This document shows positions 58,267 to 64,000 of a stretch of 64,000 nucleotides of DNA, one piece after another (positions within the stretch are counted from its first letter, which is position 1; each line of letters starts with the position of its first letter). The notes beneath the pieces were generated by a model. The model was not told the origin of the DNA, did not search any database, and was given only the letters and a program-made list of their open reading frames with translations. The position numbers were made by a program, and so were the translations under genes. This stretch comes from G963664585 sp963664585 (GTDB lineage Bacteria > Bacillota > Clostridia > Oscillospirales > Ruminococcaceae), in contig CAXXEO010000002.1 in NCBI GenBank assembly GCA_963664585.2, forward strand, positions 62,001-126,000, written 5' to 3'.

Positions 58267-59235
58267 TCATAGGGGAATAAAGCGGATGGCAGCGCTGTTT
58301 ATACAGTATCGCAGTCCCCCCTTTTCCTTTGGGCCATCCGTAAAGACATGCCCCAGATGGGCGTCCCCCACACGACTTCTGGTTTCGGTGCGGATGCAGC
58401 CCAGATAGGCAAGCTTGGTATCCACATGTTCAGTAATCACATCAGGATCAACAGGTTTTGTAAAAGCTAGGCCAACCGCAGCCTGATTCAAACTTATCCC
58501 GTGAGGAAAACAAGGGCTCGCCACTGGTGATGTCCACATAGAGCCCATCCAGACTGTTATCCCAGTATGTGCCGGTAAAGGGGGCCTCAGTGGCACTTTC
58601 TTGCGTGACCTCATATTGCTCGGGAGTAAGCTTAACTTTAAGCTCCTCTTCAACCATTTTCTGAAAAGCAGAAGCATCCACCTTGACCGTCTCCTTAAGG
58701 CTGTCAAAGCTTACATGGCAATAGCCGTTCGGGTTCTTCTCCAGGTAACGCTGATGATATTCTTCGGCGGTATAGAAACTGTAAAGGGGCAAAATCTCGA
58801 CAGCCAGACGTTTTTCATATCCCTTCTGCACCTTTTCTATAGCTGATTCAATGACCGGAAGAACGGCAGGATCCGTGTAATAGATACCGGTACGGGTACT
58901 GGTTTCCCACATCTCCACCTTGACGGTTGATCGAGGTGGGGTCAATAATCCCGAAATAATAACTCAGATAGATTTTCGAGACTGATTATTTCCGGCGCAT
59001 ACCGTACACACACGGTCTCGGCATGGCCGGTATTGTGGCGGCAAACCTCCTCATAGCTTGGGTTTTCAGTATGGCCATTGGCATAGCCCACCCGGGTGTC
59101 ATAGACGCCGGGCACTCTTGCCATATACGCCTCGGTCCCCCAAAAGCAGCCCCCCGCGAGATAGATTACCCTTAGCTTTTCCATATCAAAGTCGATGTTT
59201 TTGTTCGGATTTTCCGGAAGGCCGTTTTTAAGCAT
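58267..59235 (-). pseudogene. msrAB: Peptide methionine sulfoxide reductase MsrA/MsrB fusion, three frameshifts
   Basis: The MsrA domain starts at an ATG at 59235 (GGAG upstream) and has the catalytic GGCFWGTEAYM. The frame is lost near 58953-58963, after the ELLFR region. It resumes as FGIIDPTSINRQGGDVGNQY, shifts again at CCC (58894-58896), runs on as TGIYYTDPAVLPV and through the MsrB part ESGCGWPSF, and shifts a third time at AAAA (58462-58465) into FTKPVDPDV. It ends with the MsrB catalytic region RYCINSAAIRF. All three changes behave as +1. If repaired, this is a normal ~320-aa repair enzyme for oxidised methionine. Confidence 0.85.
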
Positions 59236-59417
59236 TTGCCACTGCTCCTTTTTTGCATGTTTCAAATTTGAACTCTGTCTTCCCTGTTTACAGCTTGACA
59301 GACAGAAAAAGGACACGAATCCGGCTTGGCATCTCTTTTGGCTGCCCAATTGTTTATAGCGCTATCATAGCACACTCATTCTCTTTAAAAAAGTACCGCG
59401 TTTTGCACAGAGAAAAT

Positions 59418-59756
59418 TTATTTTGCCATAATCCTAATCTTATCTGCTCTGATTTGCACCGGATAGCTTTCCAGCACATAGCCGTTAAAGGTGATCTCCA
59501 CACTGTCCCCCGCCTTGATATCGAAAAGCGCCACCTTGGTGCCCGCCGCGTTAAGAATCCTGGCACTGTCGGCCAGACTAACAGACGCCCGATCAAAGCC
59601 CGTCTCATCCGTCGTTGTCACCATCAGGCTGCCCTCATATACCCCCTCGACCCGGGCGGTAAAGACAACCTTGTTTCTTTGGATATAATCGCTCCATATA
59701 AAGACCGCCACTGCGATAACTACAAGACATCCCCATATCAGCCACTTCTTTTTCAT
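59418..59756 (-). CDS. DUF3221-like anchored OB-fold protein
   Basis: 112 aa from the ATG at 59756 (AAGGGGTG upstream). N-terminal signal anchor (about residues 4-22) followed by a small beta domain (VVFTARVEGVYEGSLMVTT ... AGDSVEITFNGYVLESYPVQI) typical of DUF3221/YobA-like extracytoplasmic OB folds. Function unknown. Stand-alone gene, with family A copy 9 just upstream. Confidence 0.75.
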   Translation of the reverse strand: MKKKWLIWGCLVVIAVAVFIWSDYIQRNKVVFTARVEGVYEGSLMVTTTDETGFDRASVSLADSARILNAAGTKVALFDIKAGDSVEITFNGYVLESYPVQIRADKIRIMAK

Positions 59757-59791
59757 CAAAACACCCCTTCTGATTTTTTACCATTCTCTTA

Positions 59792-59897
59792 TATAGCCAA
59801 TTAACTTAAAAACTGGCTATAGTTAAAACGTCATTTTCTTCCCCCGCCTTCGACGGGGGAAGAAATCACAAGCTTGTTTTCAAGTTAATCAACTATA
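59792..59897 (+). repeat. Family A repeat, copy 9 (106 bp)
   Basis: Full copy; core loop TTCGA. The rest of the gap up to metF (59898-60299) holds only the family C hairpin at 60193. I looked for SAM, T-box or cobalamin riboswitch signatures and saw none. Confidence 0.92.
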
Positions 59898-60192
59898 GCA
59901 TAACCATTAACCCATGTTCCCCCCGTTGCTTTGAGGAAAAGGAACCAAACTATTTAGACAGGGCTTAAACGCAACTGATTTTGCACACTCTATCATAGTA
60001 GTGGTGCCAAAATGATAAATTTATGCAGACCGCCTTCTGGCAATCATCCTCAGCATCATCTGACTGCGATTTTTGGCGTATAAAAGGCTTGTACTGCAGG
60101 CAGTTTAATAGTACAATATGAAAAAACAGCGCATCCTTCCCGAAAGCCCGCGATCACACTGAATCCTCTTTAAATGAAATGTTATCTTTTGT

Positions 60193-60232
60193 ATCTAATT
60201 TCCCCGTCTTTGGCAGGAAAATCAGAATAGAT
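60193..60232. repeat. Family C hairpin (imperfect)
   Basis: ATCTAATTTCCCCGTC pairs with GGCAGGAAAATCAGAATAGAT with mismatches, 70 bp before metF. Confidence 0.55.
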
Positions 60233-60299
60233 TATCATTTAATGATGGGATCGTATCCGGCGCTTCGGACAGGCAGCAATTGGAAAGCGGGAAGTGTCC

Positions 60300-61169
60300 A
60301 TGTACATCGGCGATATATTTAAAAGCAAGGGGGTATCCCTCTCCCTTGAGGTGTTTCCCCCAAAACAGCAATCCTCTTATACCTCGGTAGAAACGGCGGT
60401 CAATGAGCTCTGTGGTCTCAACCCCGATTTTATGAGCGTTACCTATGGGGCAGGCGGTGGGACCTCTAAAAACACGATTGGTATCGCCTCCCATATTCAA
60501 AATGGCCTTGGGAAAACGGCCCTTGCACATCTCACCTGTGTTTCTTCCACAAAGGATGAAATCCGCGCACTCATCGCTAAGCTCAAAGAAAGCGGAATTC
60601 AAAATATTCTCGCGCTTCGCGGGGATATCCCCAAAGATTCCTCTTTTCCTGCCCCTCTTCACTACCGCTACGCCTATGAACTGGTGGAGGAGATCAAACG
60701 ACAGGGGGATTTTTGCGTCGCCGCTGCCTGCTATCCCGAAGGACATGTGGAAAGCACCAACAAGGAAATGGATATGGACTATCTCAAAGCTAAGGTGGAC
60801 TGTGGCTGTTCATTTTTAGTCACACAGATGTTTTTTGACAACAATGTGCTTTATAGCTTTTTATATAACCTATCGCGAAAGGGGATCAATATCCCTGTGG
60901 TCGCCGGGATCATGCCGGTAACAAACAGCATCCAGATTAAAAAAGCCTGTGAGCTTGCCGGCACAACCCTCACCCCCAAGTTTAAAGCAATGGTGGATAA
61001 ATACGGCCAAAACCCCGCCGCCATGAAACAGGCGGGCATCGCTTATGCCACCGAGCAGATCATCGACCTGACGACCAACGGGGTGCGTGGAATACATATT
61101 TACACCATGAACAAACCGGAAGTTGCCCAGAAGATCGTGGCCAATATTTCGGATATTATCAGCCTTTAA
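60300..61169 (+). CDS. metF: Methylenetetrahydrofolate reductase
   Basis: 289 aa from the ATG at 60300 (GGGA 7 bases upstream); a GTG at 60294 would add two residues. TIM-barrel flavoprotein that reduces methylene-THF to methyl-THF, the methyl donor for MetH encoded two genes downstream. Family motifs: LEVFPPK (residues ~17-23), SVTYGAGGGT (~46-55), LALRGDIP (~102-109) and TQMFFDNN (~182). Forms a methionine-synthesis cluster with the next two genes. Confidence 0.95.
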   Translation: MYIGDIFKSKGVSLSLEVFPPKQQSSYTSVETAVNELCGLNPDFMSVTYGAGGGTSKNTIGIASHIQNGLGKTALAHLTCVSSTKDEIRALIAKLKESGIQNILALRGDIPKDSSFPAPLHYRYAYELVEEIKRQGDFCVAAACYPEGHVESTNKEMDMDYLKAKVDCGCSFLVTQMFFDNNVLYSFLYNLSRKGINIPVVAGIMPVTNSIQIKKACELAGTTLTPKFKAMVDKYGQNPAAMKQAGIAYATEQIIDLTTNGVRGIHIYTMNKPEVAQKIVANISDIISL

Positions 61170-61192
61170 ACTTATACTGAACTATATCATTC

Positions 61193-61229
61193 ATTCTTTT
61201 TTCCCCACCTTTGACGGGGAAAAGAGAAT
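61193..61229. repeat. Family C hairpin
   Basis: ATTCTTTTTTCCCC pairs with GGGGAAAAGAGAAT, between metF and the reactivation gene. Confidence 0.65.
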
Positions 61230-61256
61230 TTGATTATCAAGGCAGAAGGGGGCACC

Positions 61257-61907
61257 ATGAAAAGAGAAGAAATTCTTCGCTACCTCGGCTATAAGGGCGC
61301 CCCTGCCGATGAAGCCACAGAAAAAATAATTGACGAGTGTGTTAATGAGCTCAAATCTATCTCCAAAAACGCCTTCACCTACAGCTTTCATTCACTTGAA
61401 ATCGGAGAAGATATTCTTTTAAGTCCAGATGTCCACATCCAAAGCCGGGCCTTAAAAGAACACCTTACCGGCTGTGAAAAGGCGGTCGTCTTTGCGGCTA
61501 CTCTGGGTACTTCTACCGAGTATGCTCTTTACCGATACGGAAAAACCGACGTGAGCCGCGCATTCGTCATGCATGCCTGCGCCGCCGCCATGATTGAGGA
61601 ACTCTGTGACCGCATGGAGGATGAAATCGCCTTCAAGGTTTCTGCCGAGGGGCTCTTTCTACGACCACGCTTCAGCCCCGGCTACGGTGATTTTTCACTT
61701 ACACACCAACGAGATATCGTGGCCCTGACACGATGCGACAGTCGTATTGGAGTCGGGGTTACAGAAAGTTGTCTTTTGACCCCATCAAAATCGGTGACGG
61801 GAATCATAGGTCTTTCAAAGCAAAGTATTGAAGAGGCTGACAGCTGCAGCTTTTGCGCCATGCATGAAAGCTGTGAATATAGGAGGCAGGGAATATGTTG
61901 CAAATAG
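61257..61907 (+). CDS. Methionine synthase activation-domain protein
   Basis: 216 aa from the ATG at 61257 (AGGGGG upstream); a start at 61230 would add nine residues. It matches the B12-dependent methionine synthase activation domain, including the AdoMet-binding RPRFSPGYGD (about 146-155). A small Cys-rich end (CSFCAMHESC) follows. In E. coli MetH this domain is fused; here it is a separate gene that would help re-methylate oxidised cob(II)alamin with AdoMet. It overlaps metH by 13 bp. Confidence 0.92.
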   Translation: MKREEILRYLGYKGAPADEATEKIIDECVNELKSISKNAFTYSFHSLEIGEDILLSPDVHIQSRALKEHLTGCEKAVVFAATLGTSTEYALYRYGKTDVSRAFVMHACAAAMIEELCDRMEDEIAFKVSAEGLFLRPRFSPGYGDFSLTHQRDIVALTRCDSRIGVGVTESCLLTPSKSVTGIIGLSKQSIEEADSCSFCAMHESCEYRRQGICCK

Positions 61908-64000
61908 ATAAGCTTACCGCCAATCGTATATATTACTTTGACGGGGCAATGGGCACCATGCTTCAAGCCCTTGATGCCGGAGGGATGCCCTTTCCCGAAA
62001 TCCTCAACATTGAAAACCCGGATTTGATTTATGGCATTCATGCGCAGTATTTAAAGGCAGGATGCGACATCATTAAAACCAACACCTTTGGTGCCAACTG
62101 CATTAAGACTGAGGGTACGCCATTTTCAGCCGATGAGGCAGTAGCTGCTGGCACACTGCTGGCTTGCAGCGCTGCCAAGGCGTTCTCACAGGATAAAAAA
62201 CGCTATGTCGCGCTGGATATAGGTCCAACCGGCAAGCTGCTAAAGCCGCTTGGCACTTTGGATTTTGAGGATGCAGTCGCTGCATTTGGGCGGATGGCCA
62301 AAATTGGTGAGGAAAATGGCGCCGATCTTGTCCTCATCGAAACGATGAACGACACCTATGAGCTGAAAGCAGCGGTGCTAGGGGCAAAGGAGAACTGCTC
62401 TCTTCCCATAATCGCTACCTTCACTCTGGATGAAAAGGGAAAGCTTCTCACCGGCGGCGACATTGACGCAGCAGTGGCCCTTCTCGAGGCACTTGGCGTG
62501 GACGCTTTGGGGATTAACTGTGGTTTGGGTCCTAAACAGATCAAAGCACTCATGCCCACACTCATCGAATGTTCCTCTATCCCCATCGTTATCAATCCCA
62601 ACGCAGGAATTCCCAAAAGCGTGAACGGCGTTACTTCTTTTGACGTCACGCCCGGGGAATTTGCGCAAATGATGGCCGAAATCGCCTCCATGGGCGTACG
62701 GTTTTTAGGTGGTTGCTGCGGCACCACCCCCGCACACATTGAACAAATGATTGAGGCAACACAGGAAATTGCCCCTGCAATCCTGACAGATAAGGGATTA
62801 ACGGTAGTGTCCTCTTATGCCAGGGCGGTACGGATTGGTGAAAAATCAATTATCATTGGAGAGCGAATCAACCCCACTGGTAAAAAGCTTTTAAAAGAAG
62901 CTCTCCGAAGCGGAGATTATGATTATATTTTAGGTGAGGCCATCGATCAGCAGCGCGTGGGAGCTCACATCCTGGACGTCAACGCCGGCCTTCCTGATAT
63001 TGACGAGGCAAAGGTTATGGGTGAGCTTACCACCCAGCTCCAGACTGTGCTCACCCTTCCCCTTCAGATTGACTCAAGTAACAAGCGCGCCATTGAAACC
63101 GCCCTTCGCCTTTATAACGGCAAGGCACTGGTAAACTCGGTAAATGGCAAAAAGGAAGTCTTGGCCGACATTCTGCCTGTCGTCAAAAAATACGGCGGCG
63201 TTGTGGTGGGCCTCACTCTGGATGAAAACGGGATACCAGACACCGCCAATGGCCGCCTCGCCGTAGCGGAGAAAATTATCCGTACAGCGGCCGAATACGG
63301 CATCTCCAAAAAGGATATCATTATTGACACTCTGACACTCACCATCAGTTCTGATCAGCAGGCGGCTATGACCACTCTGCAAAGCCTGGCGCTTATCAAA
63401 AGAGAACTTGCAATAAAAACCATTCTCGGCGTTTCCAACGTCTCTTTCGGCCTTCCTGAGAGGGAAACGGTCAACGCCGCCTTCTACTCCCTCGCCTTAT
63501 TCCACGGACTGGATGCTGCCATTCTGAATCCCGGTTCCGAAGCGATGATGCGTGCCTACCGTACTGCCAATCTGATTACCGGCAGGGACGAACAGTGCAA
63601 GGAATATATTGCAGAAGCAACAGGGGTAAGTCAACCTGTCACCACTGCCAAAGAAGAGCTTTCACTCACTCAAATTATTCTTCGCGGCCTAAAAGACAGG
63701 GCGTATCTGGAAACAAAGCGCCTTCTTGAGACCACCCCTCCCCTTGAGATCATTGACAACCACCTTGTCGCCGCCTTAAATATAATGGGCATGGGATTTG
63801 AGAAGGGCGAAATCTTTCTTCCTCAGCTTCTTATGAGCGCCGAGACGGTAAAAAATGCTTTCGACGCAGTAAAAGCCCATCTGTCTGCAAGCGGTCAAGC
63901 GACCCAAAGCAAAGGGGAAATCGTAGTTGCCACCGTGCGTGGTGATATTCACGATATTGGCAAAAATATTGTCAAAACCATGTTGGAAAATTACGGCTTC
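61895..64000 (+). CDS. metH: Cobalamin-dependent methionine synthase (3' end outside window)
   Basis: 702 codons visible, ATG with AGGAGG 6-8 bases upstream. Domains: homocysteine S-methyltransferase (about 1-290, zinc cysteines in GINCGLG and GGCCGTTP), pterin-binding domain (about 310-570, IIIGERINPTGKK, DVNAGLPD), cobalamin cap (about 590-670) and the start of the B12 domain with GDIHDIGKNIV, whose His ligates cobalt. It transfers methyl from methyl-THF to homocysteine. The activation domain is encoded separately just upstream, so the full protein is probably ~800 aa and ends after the B12 domain. Confidence 0.95.
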   Translation, partial: MLQIDKLTANRIYYFDGAMGTMLQALDAGGMPFPEILNIENPDLIYGIHAQYLKAGCDIIKTNTFGANCIKTEGTPFSADEAVAAGTLLACSAAKAFSQDKKRYVALDIGPTGKLLKPLGTLDFEDAVAAFGRMAKIGEENGADLVLIETMNDTYELKAAVLGAKENCSLPIIATFTLDEKGKLLTGGDIDAAVALLEALGVDALGINCGLGPKQIKALMPTLIECSSIPIVINPNAGIPKSVNGVTSFDVTPGEFAQMMAEIASMGVRFLGGCCGTTPAHIEQMIEATQEIAPAILTDKGLTVVSSYARAVRIGEKSIIIGERINPTGKKLLKEALRSGDYDYILGEAIDQQRVGAHILDVNAGLPDIDEAKVMGELTTQLQTVLTLPLQIDSSNKRAIETALRLYNGKALVNSVNGKKEVLADILPVVKKYGGVVVGLTLDENGIPDTANGRLAVAEKIIRTAAEYGISKKDIIIDTLTLTISSDQQAAMTTLQSLALIKRELAIKTILGVSNVSFGLPERETVNAAFYSLALFHGLDAAILNPGSEAMMRAYRTANLITGRDEQCKEYIAEATGVSQPVTTAKEELSLTQIILRGLKDRAYLETKRLLETTPPLEIIDNHLVAALNIMGMGFEKGEIFLPQLLMSAETVKNAFDAVKAHLSASGQATQSKGEIVVATVRGDIHDIGKNIVKTMLENYGF

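Noticed and set aside
4673..59897. Regular repeats as a CRISPR array
   Set aside because: Copies are dispersed kilobases apart in both orientations, with genes between them, and have no short unique spacers or cas genes.
59898..60299. SAM or cobalamin riboswitch before metF
   Set aside because: No recognisable core motifs; only a family C hairpin.

Overview
The window looks like chromosome of an anaerobic Firmicute of class Clostridia, probably near the Oscillospirales. The evidence is an electron-bifurcating [FeFe] hydrogenase (HydABC type), a T-box leader, the two-subunit iron-sulfur serine dehydratase, single-chain glycyl-tRNA synthetase, GGGtGRT protein, CotH/VTC genes and AGGAGG-type ribosome binding sites. 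GTG and TTG starts are frequent. I cannot name a species.

Layout. 0-13 kb: a flavodoxin/ferredoxin fusion (cut by the window edge), serine dehydratase sdaAA/sdaAB, a DUF2207 membrane protein, a NifU-like/GGGtGRT pair, secA, typA and a 2-hydroxyacid dehydrogenase. 13-19.3 kb: four overlapping nucleotide-sugar genes (acetyltransferase, oxidoreductase, two DegT-type aminotransferases) convergent with a membrane-bound sugar 4,6-dehydratase/epimerase. 19.6-23.7 kb: a lipoprotein and a large anchored surface protein. 24-33 kb: two divergent hydrogenase blocks. One encodes a sensory-type hydrogenase with PHP, DRTGG and ATPase partners; the other encodes the HydC/HydB/HydA enzyme. 33-42 kb: an amidohydrolase, two small paired proteins, BioY, a T-box-controlled TrpXYZ-type ABC transporter and two YczE-like membrane proteins. 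41.9-47.4 kb: three tRNAs and an AT-rich accessory stretch behind tRNA-Pro (two NUDIX hydrolases, an XRE regulator with a divergent micro-gene, an acetyltransferase, a diguanylate cyclase). 47.9-54.5 kb: glyS, alr and a VTC-DUF4956-CotH operon. 55-59.8 kb: a FAD/Rieske oxidoreductase, two frameshifted genes (tocopherol-cyclase-like and msrAB), a second XRE module and a DUF3221-like protein. 60-64 kb: metF, a methionine synthase reactivation protein and metH (cut by the window end).

The most striking feature is not a gene. Almost every intergenic gap carries a strong GC-core hairpin (CCCCGCC-loop-GGCGGGG). I could sort these into a 106-bp MITE-like family A (eight full copies, one truncated, two chimeric), a family B ending in CTAG, and a looser family C whose arms differ from site to site but stay self-complementary. 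Two loci are hybrids in which half of one family is joined to half of another at the hairpin loop. A separate hairpin repeat (family D) recurs about every 640 bp behind tRNA-Pro and separates small accessory genes.

Three genes (GGGtGRT, tocopherol-cyclase-like, msrAB) carry six apparent +1 frameshifts between them. These are either real decay or assembly errors.
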